Below, one piece after another: positions 15,891-25,176 of a stretch of 64,000 nucleotides of DNA (its first letter is position 1; the number at the start of each line of letters is the position of its first letter). Under the pieces are notes generated by a model. It was not told the origin of the DNA and did not search any database. It saw only the letters and a list, made by a program, of their open reading frames with translations. The stretch spans positions 1-64,000 of the forward strand of contig NZ_CACRYJ010000024.1 in assembly GCF_902703175.1 (NCBI RefSeq), written 5' to 3'. Both the position numbers and the translations under genes were made by a program. Source of the DNA: Occultella aeris. Lineage in GTDB: Bacteria > Actinomycetota > Actinomycetes > Actinomycetales > Beutenbergiaceae.

Positions 15891-16936
15891 GCACGACCAC
15901 CACGAACGCCCCGGGCGCCGTCGCGCAATCATCGCGACGGCGCCCGCGGCGCGCCCGCGGCCTCTGGCTGCTCGCGGTCGTCGCGGTGCTCGCGGCCCTG
16001 ATGGTGGCCTCGATCCTGATCGGCTCCCGCGACGTCGACCTCGCCGACGTGATCGCCGCCCTTGGCGGCGGCACCGACGGGTTCGGTCAGGGATCGGTGG
16101 CCAAACGGATCCCGCGCACCCTGCTCGCCGTCATCACCGGCGCCGCGCTGGGGGTCTCCGGCGCGGTGATGCAGGGGGTCACGCGCAACCCCCTCGCGGA
16201 CCCGGGCATCCTCGGCATCAACATGGGCGCCTCGCTCGCCGTGGTGATCGGCATCGGCTACTTCGGCCTCACCGCTGCGACCAGCTACATCTGGGTGGCC
16301 ATCACCGGGGCGGCGATCACCGCCGTCGCCGTCTACGTGATCGGCTCGCTCGGCCGCGGCGGCGCCACGCCGCTCAAGCTCGCGCTCGCCGGCGCCGCGA
16401 CGGCAGCGGCGCTCGCCTCGTTCATCAGCGGGATCCGGCTCATCCGCGGCGATATCTCCGACAGTGCCCTGTCCTGGCAGATCGGCGGCGTCGGCGGGGC
16501 CACGTTCGCGTCCATCGGGCAGGTCGCGCCGTTCCTGATCGGTGGGTTCGCGATCTGCCTGCTGTGCGCCCGCGGCCTGAACTCCCTCGCGCTCGGGGAC
16601 GACCTGGCCGCCGGACTCGGCGAGCGGGTCGCCATCGCGCGCGGGGTGTCCTCGCTCGGCGCGGTGGTGCTGTGTGGGGCGGCGACGGCGGTGACCGGGC
16701 CGATCGGGTTCGTCGGGCTGGTCGTGCCGCACGCGTGCCGCCTGCTGGTCGGCGTGGACCACCGCTGGCTGCTGCCGTTCTCCGCCGTCACCGGCGCCGC
16801 GCTGCTGACCGCCGCGGACATCGTCGGCCGGATCGCAGCCCGGCCGAGCGAGGTCGCCGTCGGAATCGTGACCGCCCTGATCGGGGCGCCCTTCTTCATC
16901 GCGATCGTGCGCCGCCAGAAGGTGCGCGAGCTGTGA
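15887..16936 (+). CDS. FecCD-type siderophore ABC permease 1
   Basis: 349 residues with about ten membrane helices, as usual for FecCD/BtuC permeases. Motifs include RIPRTLLAVITGAALGVSGA, MQGVTRNPLADPGILGINMGA and the ATPase-contact loop GFVGLVVPHACRLLVGVDHR. GTG 15887 overlaps the preceding stop, and the end overlaps the next gene by 4 bp, so the four importer genes form one coupled operon. Confidence 0.93.
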   Translation: MSTTTTNAPGAVAQSSRRRPRRARGLWLLAVVAVLAALMVASILIGSRDVDLADVIAALGGGTDGFGQGSVAKRIPRTLLAVITGAALGVSGAVMQGVTRNPLADPGILGINMGASLAVVIGIGYFGLTAATSYIWVAITGAAITAVAVYVIGSLGRGGATPLKLALAGAATAAALASFISGIRLIRGDISDSALSWQIGGVGGATFASIGQVAPFLIGGFAICLLCARGLNSLALGDDLAAGLGERVAIARGVSSLGAVVLCGAATAVTGPIGFVGLVVPHACRLLVGVDHRWLLPFSAVTGAALLTAADIVGRIAARPSEVAVGIVTALIGAPFFIAIVRRQKVREL

Positions 16937-17994
16937 CGACGCAGACGCACCGACCGGCGTCGACGCTCGACACTCTGGACGCTGTCCGCGGCGGCCGTAC
17001 GCGACGCACGGCCCGCCGTCGGACCATCATCCTGGTGCTCGCGGTGGCGGTGGCGGTGGTCTTCGCGGTGACCCTCATGGTCGGGCGGACGTTCTACCCG
17101 CCCGCGGACGTGATCGCGGTGATCCTCGGACAGGACGTGCCCGGTGCGTCGTTCACCGTCGGCACGTTGCGGCTGCCGCGGGCTGTGCTCGCCGTCGCCG
17201 CGGGCGCCTGCTTCGGCCTCTCCGGCGTCACGTTCCAGACGATGCTGCGCAACCCGCTGGCCAGCCCTGACATCATCGGGATCTCCTCCGGCGCCAGCGC
17301 CGCCGCGGCGTTCGCGATCGTGATGCTCTCCCTGGGCAGCACCGGGGTGTCCGCGTTCGCGATCGTCGCCGGCCTGGCCGTCGCCCTGATCGTGTACGTG
17401 CTCGCGTTCAAGGATGGGGTGGCCGGGACCCGGCTGATCCTGATCGGCATCGGGATCTCCGCGATGCTGGACAGCGTCACCGCGTACGTGCTCTCCCAGG
17501 CCGCGCAGTGGGACCTGCAGGAGGCGACGCGCTGGCTCACCGGCAGCCTGAACGGCACGAAGTGGCCGGAGACGGTCACCGTGCTGATCGCCGCCGCCGT
17601 GCTCGTGCCGGTGCTGCTCGGACAGGCGCGCAACCTCTCCGCGCTGCAACTGGGCGAGGACACCGCCGCGGCGCTCGGGGCCCGCCCGGAGCGCACCCGG
17701 CTGGTGCTGATCCTCGCCGCGGTGCTGCTCATCTCCTTCGCGACGGCGGCCGCCGGGCCGATCGCGTTCGTCGCCTTCCTCTCGGGTCCGATCGCGGCCC
17801 GCCTGGTCGGCCCCGGCGGTTCGCTGCTGGTCCCGGCGGCGTGCGTCGGTGCACTGCTCGTGCTCGTGGCCGACCTGGCCGGCCAGTTCGCGTTCGGCAC
17901 CCGGTTCCCGGTGGGCGTCATCACCGGCGTGCTCGGGGCGCCGTACCTGATCTACCTGATCATCCGCACCAACCGCGTGGGAGGCTCCCTGTGA
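16933..17994 (+). CDS. FecCD-type siderophore ABC permease 2
   Basis: 353 residues, about ten membrane helices. It pairs with the preceding permease to form the membrane channel. Motifs are LRLPRAVLAVAAGACFGLSG, QTMLRNPLASPDIIGISSGA and the cytoplasmic loop GPIAFVAFLSGPIAARLVG. The N-terminus has a basic cytoplasmic stretch (RGGRTRRTARRR). Both ends overlap neighbours by GTGA. Confidence 0.93.
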   Translation: MTTQTHRPASTLDTLDAVRGGRTRRTARRRTIILVLAVAVAVVFAVTLMVGRTFYPPADVIAVILGQDVPGASFTVGTLRLPRAVLAVAAGACFGLSGVTFQTMLRNPLASPDIIGISSGASAAAAFAIVMLSLGSTGVSAFAIVAGLAVALIVYVLAFKDGVAGTRLILIGIGISAMLDSVTAYVLSQAAQWDLQEATRWLTGSLNGTKWPETVTVLIAAAVLVPVLLGQARNLSALQLGEDTAAALGARPERTRLVLILAAVLLISFATAAAGPIAFVAFLSGPIAARLVGPGGSLLVPAACVGALLVLVADLAGQFAFGTRFPVGVITGVLGAPYLIYLIIRTNRVGGSL

Positions 17995-18812
17995 CCACGG
18001 ACCACTCGCTGACCGTCGAATCCTTGACGGCCGGCTACGGCGACCGCACCGTGCTGAGCTCGCTCGACCTGCTCGTCCCACCGGGCGCGATCACCGCGAT
18101 CGTCGGCGCGAACGCCTGCGGCAAGTCCACGCTGCTGCGCGCGATGTCCCGCCTGCTCGCCCCGCGCGGCGGCCGGGTGCTGCTCGACGGGCGGCAGGTG
18201 CACAAGATGCCGGCGAAGGAACTCGCGCGCACCCTCGGCCTGCTGCCGCAGTCGCCGATCGCCCCGGAGGGCATCACGGTTGCGGACCTGGTCGGCCGCG
18301 GCCGGCACCCGCACCAGGGGCTGCTCTCGCGGTGGTCCGCCGCGGACGACGCCGCGGTCGCGGCCGCCCTGGACGCCACCGCGACGGCGGACCTCGCCGA
18401 GCGCGCCGTGGACGAGCTCTCCGGTGGTCAGCGCCAGCGGGTCTGGATCGCGATGGCACTGGCGCAGCAGACCGACCTGCTGCTCCTGGACGAGCCGACC
18501 ACGTTCCTCGACGTGAGCCACCAGATCGAGGTCCTCGACCTGCTCACCGACCTCAACGCCGACCGCGGCACCACGATCGTCATGGTCCTGCACGACCTCA
18601 ACCTGGCCGCCCGGTACTCCGACCACCTGATCGCCATGGCCGACGGGCGGGTGCACGCCGTCGGCGAGCCCGGTGAGGTGCTCACCGACGAGACCGTGCG
18701 GACGGTGTTCGGGCTGGAGTCCCGGGTCATCCCCGACCCGGTCTCCGGCAAGCCGCTGATGCTGCCGATCGGGCGGCACCACGCGCGGGCGGGCGCGCCG
18801 AGCCTGGGCTGA
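17991..18812 (+). CDS. Siderophore ABC transporter ATP-binding protein
   Basis: 273-residue FepC/FecE-type ATPase. The Walker A is GANACGKST (about residues 38-46), with Ala-Cys where most homologues have Gly-Ser/Cys. The Q-loop is LLPQSP, the signature ELSGGQRQRV, Walker B LLLLDEPTTFLD and the switch His VLHDLN. It closes the four-gene ferric-siderophore import operon. No biosynthesis genes are nearby, so an exogenous or distantly encoded siderophore is used. Confidence 0.94.
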   Translation: MTTDHSLTVESLTAGYGDRTVLSSLDLLVPPGAITAIVGANACGKSTLLRAMSRLLAPRGGRVLLDGRQVHKMPAKELARTLGLLPQSPIAPEGITVADLVGRGRHPHQGLLSRWSAADDAAVAAALDATATADLAERAVDELSGGQRQRVWIAMALAQQTDLLLLDEPTTFLDVSHQIEVLDLLTDLNADRGTTIVMVLHDLNLAARYSDHLIAMADGRVHAVGEPGEVLTDETVRTVFGLESRVIPDPVSGKPLMLPIGRHHARAGAPSLG

Positions 18813-18848
18813 GCCGGACGGGGGCACGTCTCGGAGCCGCGGTCCGCA

Positions 18849-19277
18849 TCACCCGGGGGTGCCGATCTCGCGACACGGGTCGATCAGCACGATGCCGAGA
18901 CCCTCGAAGTCTCGGACGTCCCGGGTCGCGAGGCCGGCTCCGCTCACCCGGGCGATCGATGCGATCAGGGCGTCCATGCCCCCGATCGGGCGGCTGAGCG
19001 CCCGGCGGGACGCCACGATCTCGGCGTACTCGCTCGCGCACTCCTGGAGCAGGGGAAGGCACGCGCCGAGCGAGTCGAACGCGGCCTCGGCACCAGCGGC
19101 GAGCCGCTCCTTGCCTGCGCCGTCGGGCAGGAGCGCGATGCCGGCCAGGATCTCCGCGCGATTGACGACCGTGGTGACCGGCTGTTCGGGCAGGTCGCGG
19201 ATCCAGGTCAGGACCACCGGAGCGGCGCGTGGCCCCCTCATCGCCTCGGAGATCACGTTCGTATCGAGAATGATCAC
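18849..19277 (-). CDS. PIN-domain toxin, VapC type
   Basis: 142-residue PIN ribonuclease. Four acidic residues of the metal site are in place: D5 (IILDTNVISE), E42 (NRAEILAGIALL), D102 (GGMDALIASIA) and D120 (LATRDVRDF). Members cleave tRNA or rRNA when released from the antitoxin. GTG 19275-19277 overlaps the antitoxin stop by 4 bp. The close FitB-like form (LPEQPVTTVVNRAEI) fits the FitA-like partner upstream. Confidence 0.93.
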   Translation of the reverse strand: MIILDTNVISEAMRGPRAAPVVLTWIRDLPEQPVTTVVNRAEILAGIALLPDGAGKERLAAGAEAAFDSLGACLPLLQECASEYAEIVASRRALSRPIGGMDALIASIARVSGAGLATRDVRDFEGLGIVLIDPCREIGTPG

Positions 19278-19522
19278 GCCGAGCCCAGGTCGGCTGCGGT
19301 GGCGGGCTCGTCCTCGGTCTCCGGCAGGTCGACGCCGCCGACCTCGCCACCGACCGCGATCAGCTGTTCGATCCAGTTCAGATCCACCCGTTGACCGGCG
19401 TTGAGCGCCTCCAGGAGGATCGTGCGCGCCTCTGCCTCCATCGACCGGCCGTTCGCGGCAGCGCGCATCCGCAGCCGCTGCTTCGCGGCATCGGGCAACT
19501 TCCTGATCGTGATCGCGCTCAT
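19274..19522 (-). CDS. FitA-like ribbon-helix-helix antitoxin
   Basis: 82 residues. The N-terminal ribbon-helix-helix is ITIRKLPDAAKQRLRMRAA, followed by the FitA/VapB motif GRSMEAEARTILLEAL, which binds DNA and represses its own operon. The acidic C-terminal tail (LPETEDEPATAADLG) would occupy the VapC active site. It lies directly upstream of and overlaps the toxin gene. The pair stands alone between the iron importer and the GH43 locus. Confidence 0.92.
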   Translation of the reverse strand: MSAITIRKLPDAAKQRLRMRAAANGRSMEAEARTILLEALNAGQRVDLNWIEQLIAVGGEVGGVDLPETEDEPATAADLGSA

Positions 19523-19602
19523 GTTGCCATGATCTCAATGCAACAACTGCGCGCCGGAGCCCTGTGAGCGACGTGGCGATCCGCATCCCGCACCGGCCCG
19601 CA

Positions 19603-19622
19603 GTCTTTACATCGATGTAGAC
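19603..19622. promoter_or_regulatory. Candidate LacI-family operator before GH43
   Basis: The core TACATCGATGTA (19608-19619) is a perfect 12-bp palindrome with the central CG typical of LacI-family operators, inside GTCTTTACATCGATGTAGAC. It lies about 115 bp before the GH43 start. A LacI regulator gene directly follows the GH43 gene, convergent with it, and is the obvious candidate ligand. Confidence 0.6.
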
Positions 19623-19735
19623 GCCGGGCTAGCGTGGCTTCCGTCGGCATGGCCGGCATCCCGGCCGGCCGGCCGGCGCGGCGATCCCGTTCGCCACCCC
19701 GAACCCTGAGTCCAGCGTTGAACACCAGGAGCGCC

Positions 19736-22108
19736 ATGTCTGTCCGTCCCCTCCTCGCCCTCATCGGTGCCGCGCTCGTGGCCCTCGTCCCGGCTGCTGC
19801 GGCGGCCCGTCCGCCGGCGCCCGCCCCGACCGAACCACCGGAGTTCACCGACGCCTCCGTGCACGACCCGTCGCTGGTGGTCGCCGACGGGGAGTTCTGG
19901 GTGTTCGGCTCGCACCTGGCCGCGGCCCGCTCCGACGACCTGATGAACTGGGAACTGGTGGCCGACGGCGCCAACGCGGACAACCCGCTGTTCGAGGACG
20001 TGCGCGCCGAGCTCGCGGAGACGTTCGAGTGGGCCCAGACGGATACGCTCTGGGCGGCGGACGTGATCCAGCTCGAGGACGGCCGCTTCTACATGTACTA
20101 CAACGCCTGCAAGGGCGACTCGCCACGTTCGGCGATGGGCGTCGCCGTCGCCGACTCGGTCGACGGGCCGTACGAGGACCTCGGCATCATCCTGCGCTCG
20201 GGCATGTGGGACGAGCCGAGCGAGGACGGCACCATCTACGACGCACGGGTGCACCCGAACGTGGTGGACCCGGACACGTTCTTCGACGCCGAGGGCAACC
20301 TCTGGATGGTCTACGGCTCCTACTCCGGCGGCATCTTCATCCTCGAGATGGACCGCGAGACCGGGCTGCCAGTCCCCGGCCAGGGCTACGGCGAGCACCT
20401 GATGGGCGGCAACCACAGCCGGATCGAGGGGCCCACCATCATGTACAACCCCGAGACCGAGTACTACTACCTGTTCACCTCCTTCGGCGGCCTCGGTGCG
20501 GACGGTGGCTACAACATGCGCGTGGCACGTTCGGCGAACCCGGGCGGCCCCTACGTCGACGCCGAGGGCAACCCGATGTCCGAGGTGCGCTCGGACCCGT
20601 CCCTGCCACTGTTCGACGACGCCTCGATCGAGCCGTTCGGCGTGAAGCTGATGGGCAGCCACCTGTTCGGCCACGAGGTGGGCGATCCGGGCGAGGAGCC
20701 CGGCGTCGGGTACGTCTCACCCGGGCACAACACCACCTACTACGACCCGCAGACCCGCGAGCAGTTCCTCATCTTCCACACGCGCTTCCCTGGTCAGGGG
20801 GAGTTCCATCAGCTCCGCACCCACCAGATGTTCATGAATGAGCACGGCTGGCCCGTGGTGGCGCCGTACCGCTACGCACCGGCCAGCTCGTTCGACGACC
20901 GCGTCGTGCGCCGCCCCGATGTGGCCGGCGAGTACGCGTTCATCGACCACGGCAAGGAGATCTCCGCCGACCTCCAAGAGGCGAGCACCATCGAGCTGCA
21001 CCGCAACGGCGAGATCAGCGGCGCCGTCGAGGGCCGCTGGCACCTGCTGCAGGGCCGTGACCGGGCCCGGCTGACCATCGACGGCGAGGAGTACACGGGC
21101 TACTTCGTGCGCCAGTGGGAGCCGCAGTCCGCTTCGTGGGTACTCACCTTCACCGTCTCCTCCGACGGCGGTGTGTCGCTCTGGGGAAGCAGGCTCGCTC
21201 CGCTCACCGATCAGCAGGCGCTCGACGCCGTGCTCGCCGACCTGGACCTCGGCGACACCTCCGCGGTCATCGCCGACCTGGCCCTGCCCACCCAGGGCAC
21301 CCGCGGCGTCGGCATCGAATGGGCCAGCTCCGACCCGGCCGTGGTCTCGACCACCGGCGACGTCGTGCGCCCCGAACCCGGCGCCGGGGATGCCCACGTC
21401 ACGCTCACGGCGACCCTCACCCAGGGCGAGCTGACCGCGACGGCGACGTTCGCCGTCGTCGTCTCCGAGAAGGTGGTGGGCGGCCTGGTGGCGCGCTACG
21501 ACTTCGAGGGCGACCTCGCCGAGACGCAGGGCCGCGTCGCGGACGGCCAGCCCACCGGCACCCGCATCGACACCACCGGGGGTGCCGTCGGCTACACCGA
21601 GGGCGTCAGCGGGCAGGCGCTGCAGCTCGACGGCAGCGCCGGGGTAAGGCTGCCGGACGGGCTGCTCGTCGGGCCGACCTACTCGGTGAGCCTGTGGCTG
21701 CGGCCCGATGCCCTCACGCCCTACACGACGACGTTCTTCGGCGCCCGGGACCCGAACAACTGGGTGAGCCTGCTGCCGCGGGGGCACGACGGCGTCGATG
21801 GGGACACCATGGTCTGGTCCGGCAACGCCTGGTACGACGCGTCCGCCGGGCAGCAGACCCCGGTCGGCGAGTGGACCCACCTTGCCCTGACCGTGGATGA
21901 GGGCGCCCTGACCGTCTATGTGGACGGAGTCGAGGCGTTCGCCGGCACCGGGTTCCCGGACGTGTTCACCACGACCTCCGGCGCGTTCGCACTCGGGGTG
22001 AACTGGTGGGACACCCCGTACGCGGGCGCGATCGACGAGCTGGAGCTGCACACGACGGCGTTGACGGCGGCGGAGGTGGCAGCGTTGGCCGGGGCGGCCG
22101 CGGGCTGA
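19736..22108 (+). CDS. Secreted GH43-type arabinan-active protein with Ig-like and LamG domains
   Basis: 790 residues. Signal peptide about residues 1-24 ending AAAAA. A five-bladed GH43 propeller follows, with catalytic-base Asp at SVHDPSLVV (D44), the central Asp in HPNVVDPDTFF and a candidate acid Glu in SRIEGPTIMY. After the propeller come a small beta domain (about 400-470) like the C-terminal domain of endo-1,5-arabinanases, an atrophied bacterial Ig-like domain (LTDQQALDAV to FAVVVSEK, about 480-575) and a C-terminal LamG/concanavalin-like domain. It is the only obviously secreted glycanase here and may release arabino-oligosaccharides outside the cell. AGGAG precedes ATG 19736. Confidence 0.83.
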   Translation: MSVRPLLALIGAALVALVPAAAAARPPAPAPTEPPEFTDASVHDPSLVVADGEFWVFGSHLAAARSDDLMNWELVADGANADNPLFEDVRAELAETFEWAQTDTLWAADVIQLEDGRFYMYYNACKGDSPRSAMGVAVADSVDGPYEDLGIILRSGMWDEPSEDGTIYDARVHPNVVDPDTFFDAEGNLWMVYGSYSGGIFILEMDRETGLPVPGQGYGEHLMGGNHSRIEGPTIMYNPETEYYYLFTSFGGLGADGGYNMRVARSANPGGPYVDAEGNPMSEVRSDPSLPLFDDASIEPFGVKLMGSHLFGHEVGDPGEEPGVGYVSPGHNTTYYDPQTREQFLIFHTRFPGQGEFHQLRTHQMFMNEHGWPVVAPYRYAPASSFDDRVVRRPDVAGEYAFIDHGKEISADLQEASTIELHRNGEISGAVEGRWHLLQGRDRARLTIDGEEYTGYFVRQWEPQSASWVLTFTVSSDGGVSLWGSRLAPLTDQQALDAVLADLDLGDTSAVIADLALPTQGTRGVGIEWASSDPAVVSTTGDVVRPEPGAGDAHVTLTATLTQGELTATATFAVVVSEKVVGGLVARYDFEGDLAETQGRVADGQPTGTRIDTTGGAVGYTEGVSGQALQLDGSAGVRLPDGLLVGPTYSVSLWLRPDALTPYTTTFFGARDPNNWVSLLPRGHDGVDGDTMVWSGNAWYDASAGQQTPVGEWTHLALTVDEGALTVYVDGVEAFAGTGFPDVFTTTSGAFALGVNWWDTPYAGAIDELELHTTALTAAEVAALAGAAAG

Positions 22109-22115
22109 GGGCGTC

Positions 22116-23144
22116 TCAGGTTCGGCCGGCCGGCAGACCAAGGGTCGACTCCCGGGGCACCACCTCGAACTCGGCCATGATGGTCTCGTGCTCGGCCGGC
22201 GCGACCTGCTCGACGATCCGGCGGTGCAGCAGCGCGACGGCGGATCGTGCGATCTGCGCCCGGCCGGGTGACACCGAGCTGAGGCTCGGGTAGGTGAACC
22301 TGGCGTCCTCGACGTCGTCGAACCCGATCACGGCGACGTCCTGCGGCACCCGGATCCCGCGGGTGTGGAGCTCGCGCAGTACCCCGATGGCGAGCGCGTC
22401 GTTGAGTGCGAAGACTGCGTCGAGATCGGTTCCGGCGTCGAGCATGGTCGCGATCGTGCGTGCCCCGGTCTCGCGGTGCCACAGCCCGGACTCCCCGATC
22501 AGGGCCGGGTCCACGGCGATCCCGGCCGCCTCGAGGGCCTCGCGGTAGCCCGCCTCCCGCAGCGCCGCGGATCCGACCCGCTCCCCCCGGTGCCCACCGA
22601 CCATCGCGATGCGACGCCGGCCCAGGCCGAGCAGGTGCTGCGTGGCGGCGCTTGCAGCGTCCACGTTCTGCATCGTGACGTGATCGGCGGGAGCGGCGAA
22701 GATCCGCTCCCCGAGCACCACCAGCGGGAAGTCGACATCGAGAAGGTGCCGGTCGTCCTGACCCAACGCCAGCGGGGAGAAGATGACACCGTCCACGAGC
22801 TGGCGGCGCGGGTCCCGCAGCACGGCGATCTCACGATCCCGGTCGCTGTTCGTCTGCTCGATCAGCACGGTCAGCCCGACCTGCTCGGCCTCGGCGATCA
22901 CCGAGTCCGCGAGCTCGGCGAAGTAGGGCAGCTTGAGCTCGGGCACGGCCAGGCTGATCAGAGAGGTGCGCCCGGTGCGCAGCCCACGTGCGGTGGTGTT
23001 GATCTGGTAGCCGAGCTTCTGGATCGAGTCCAGCACGCGGGCCCGGGTGCCCTCTCGGATGTAGGGGTAGTCGTTGACCACGTTCGAGACGGTCTTCACC
23101 GAGACGCCGGCCAGCTTCGCGACGTCGCTCATGGTGGCGGCCAC
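22116..23144 (-). CDS. LacI-family transcriptional regulator
   Basis: 342 residues. The N-terminal helix-turn-helix is MSDVAKLAGVSVKTVSNVVN with a hinge helix at about 45-60, followed by a two-lobe sugar-binding domain (ISLAVPELKLPYFAELADSV, VDGVIFSPL, DAVFALNDALAIG, VIGFDDVEDARFTYPSLSSV). It should repress sugar-catabolic genes until inducer binds. GTG 23144 follows GGAGG eight bases upstream; ATG 23132 is an internal alternative. It is convergent with the GH43 gene eight bases away, whose upstream region has a LacI-type palindrome. Confidence 0.93.
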   Translation of the reverse strand: MAATMSDVAKLAGVSVKTVSNVVNDYPYIREGTRARVLDSIQKLGYQINTTARGLRTGRTSLISLAVPELKLPYFAELADSVIAEAEQVGLTVLIEQTNSDRDREIAVLRDPRRQLVDGVIFSPLALGQDDRHLLDVDFPLVVLGERIFAAPADHVTMQNVDAASAATQHLLGLGRRRIAMVGGHRGERVGSAALREAGYREALEAAGIAVDPALIGESGLWHRETGARTIATMLDAGTDLDAVFALNDALAIGVLRELHTRGIRVPQDVAVIGFDDVEDARFTYPSLSSVSPGRAQIARSAVALLHRRIVEQVAPAEHETIMAEFEVVPRESTLGLPAGRT

Positions 23145-23287
23145 GGGGCGGACCTCCGTTCGTGTCGATGACGACCCCGAGCCTAGACAACCCTTCCCGG
23201 CGCCGCCCCGGTTCCCGTGCCGCCCGGGTCTGCCCCGTGCGGCCGGTTCCCGCCGCGCGACAGGGTCTCCCCGTGCTCCCGGTACCG

Positions 23288-24262
23288 TCAGCGTGCGTAG
23301 TGTGGCGCGCCCGCGAGGAGGGGCGCCGTGGCTGCGTCAATCCGCACCCGCAGCTCCGCCTCGAGCGGCCCGCGCCCCAGTGCCGCGACGTTCGAACGGA
23401 TCTGTTCCGGCGTGGACCCGCCGACGAGGATCGCGCCCACCCCGGGCACCCCGAGCAGCCACCGCAGCGCCAGTTCGATCAACGTGAGCGCGGCTCCGTC
23501 CGCGATCGCGCGCAGCTCGTCGAGCACCTGGAACCGTTCCTGGGTCCAGTACCGCTGACGGTACATCGGAGCGAGGGCAGAGGAACCGAACCGCCCGTCC
23601 GCAGGCTCCTCGGCGATCGTGTGCCGGCCCGTGAGCAAGCCGCCCGCGAGCGGGTTGTAGACAACCGTCTGCACACCGCGGGCCGCCGCGAAGGGGAGGA
23701 ACTCCACCTCGAGTCGCCGGGCCAGTGCGTTGTAGAGCTGCTGGGCACGCCGTGGAACCGCCACCTGCTGTCGGCGGCAGAGCTCGTGGACCTCGACCGT
23801 CTCCCAGGCCGAGTGATTCGACAGCCCGAAGCGGTCGGCCAGCCCGAGTTCGAGCACCTCGGACACGCCACCGACGGTCTCCGTCAACGGGGTGCTGCGG
23901 TCCGGCTGGTGCAGGTACAGCGTGTCCAGCGGCCGCCCCAGACGCTCGACGCTGGTCCGGGCCGCGGCGATGACCTCCCCGTGCGCCAGCGGTCCGGCGC
24001 CTCGTCCGGGCTGCATGCCGACCTTCGAGGACACCGCGATGCCCTCGGGTGCGCTGCGTAGCACGCGACCGATGATCTGCTCGCTCGCACCGCCCGCGTA
24101 GGTGTTCGCGGTGTCCAGCTCGGTGATCCCGGCTTCGATCGCGGCCTCGATGATCCGGCCCGCCGTGGGTTCGTCGACGGTGTCGCCGAAGGACATCGTG
24201 CCGAGGACCAGGCGCACGGCACCCTCGGGCTGCAGGCTCGAGTCGTCCAACAGTTCATCCAT
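23288..24262 (-). CDS. Aldo/keto reductase
   Basis: 324 residues, AKR (alpha/beta)8 barrel. Catalytic residues are seen as D-x4-Y in ELDTANTYAGG, Lys in VSSKVGM and His in TLYLHQPDRS; the NADPH site is near GVGAILVGGSTPEQI. Substrate is probably a sugar or sugar-acid aldehyde, given the divergent acid-sugar operon. ATG 24260-24262 is chosen: it has GGAGG four bases upstream, whereas the ATG at 24283 has none. The GCGCA element at 24287 lies between this gene and the DeoR gene. Confidence 0.88.
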   Translation of the reverse strand: MDELLDDSSLQPEGAVRLVLGTMSFGDTVDEPTAGRIIEAAIEAGITELDTANTYAGGASEQIIGRVLRSAPEGIAVSSKVGMQPGRGAGPLAHGEVIAAARTSVERLGRPLDTLYLHQPDRSTPLTETVGGVSEVLELGLADRFGLSNHSAWETVEVHELCRRQQVAVPRRAQQLYNALARRLEVEFLPFAAARGVQTVVYNPLAGGLLTGRHTIAEEPADGRFGSSALAPMYRQRYWTQERFQVLDELRAIADGAALTLIELALRWLLGVPGVGAILVGGSTPEQIRSNVAALGRGPLEAELRVRIDAATAPLLAGAPHYAR

Positions 24263-24286
24263 GAGTCCTCCATCGGAAGTCATCGC

Positions 24287-24323
24287 GCGCAGAACGCGCA
24301 GTCAAACTAGCACGAAACGCGCA
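24287..24323. promoter_or_regulatory. Three-part GCGCA operator A
   Basis: GCGCA occurs at 24287-24291, 24296-24300 and 24319-24323 (offsets 0, 9 and 32). Between the last two lies AACTAGCACGAAA. The same arrangement, with GCGCG, GCGCA and GCGTA at offsets 0, 9 and 32 and with GACTAGCGCGGAA between, is found at 43992-44028. It sits between the divergent aldo/keto reductase and DeoR genes, so it is a good candidate for the DeoR protein's own operator. Confidence 0.6.
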
Positions 24324-24387
24324 GCACGTGAGTAGGATGCTCCCGTGCCGTGACACCTCCGGACGGGCGATGAAGAGGGAGACCCCG

Positions 24388-25176
24388 ATGGCCAGCAAGG
24401 CGGAACAACGCCGTGAGGAGATCCTCGCGCGCGCTCGCGAGATGGGCCTTGCCAGCGTGGACGACCTCGCGAGCCGCTTCGGGGTGACTGCCTCGACGAT
24501 CCGGCGCGACCTCGCCCTGCTGAGCCGGTCCGGCCGCCTTGCCCGGACCTATGGCGGGGCCATCGCGCCAGGCGGGCCCACGGAGACCTCCCTGCTCCAG
24601 CGCGAGCATGAGAGCTTCGACGCCAAGTCCGCGATCGCGCGGTGGGCGGCCGAACAGGTCCGGCCGGGTGAGTCGATCCTCCTCGACGCCGGCTCCACGG
24701 TCGCTCTGCTCGCCCGGCGGCTGCCCGCGCTGGAGGGCGTCGGCGTGACCACCGCAAGTGTCCCCGTCATCAACCTGCTACGGTCCCGGCCGGACCTCGC
24801 GCTGACCTGCCTCGGTGGACGCCTGCGTGAACTTTCGGCGGCGTTCGTCGGACCGCTCACGGAGCTGACTCTGGAACGGCTCACGTTCGACCGACTGTTC
24901 CTCGGGACCGACGGAGTCGGCGTGGACGGGTCCATCTGCGAGGCCGAGCTCGACCAGACCCGCCTGAAGGAGCTGATGGCTCGTAGATCCCGCTGTGTCT
25001 ACGTGCTCGCGCACTCGGCGAAACTCGGTCATGCGCCGTTCAACAGCTGGGCCCGGCTCGACGGCCCGTGGACGCTCGTGACCGACGACGGCGCGGACCC
25101 GGACTTCCTGGACGCCTTCCGTGCCACCGGCCGGGACGTGGTCATCACGGCCACGGCGGAGAGAGCCCGGACGTGA
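24388..25176 (+). CDS. DeoR-family transcriptional regulator
   Basis: 262 residues. The DeoR helix-turn-helix is at about 18-40 (VDDLASRFGVTASTIRRDLALL), followed by a DeoRC effector domain with LARTYGGAI, ILLDAGSTVALLARRLP, LGGRLRELSAAFVGP and FLGTDGVGVDG. Effectors of this family are usually phosphorylated sugars or sugar acids. It is the first gene of an operon with a DUF1537 kinase and PdxA2. The start codon follows GAGGGA, and the stop overlaps the kinase GTG (GTGA). Confidence 0.92.
   Translation: MASKAEQRREEILARAREMGLASVDDLASRFGVTASTIRRDLALLSRSGRLARTYGGAIAPGGPTETSLLQREHESFDAKSAIARWAAEQVRPGESILLDAGSTVALLARRLPALEGVGVTTASVPVINLLRSRPDLALTCLGGRLRELSAAFVGPLTELTLERLTFDRLFLGTDGVGVDGSICEAELDQTRLKELMARRSRCVYVLAHSAKLGHAPFNSWARLDGPWTLVTDDGADPDFLDAFRATGRDVVITATAERART

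Noticed and set aside
18849-19522. Toxin-antitoxin pair as part of a mobile element
   Set aside because: VapBC-type pair is complete but no integrase, direct repeats or composition change are seen around it.
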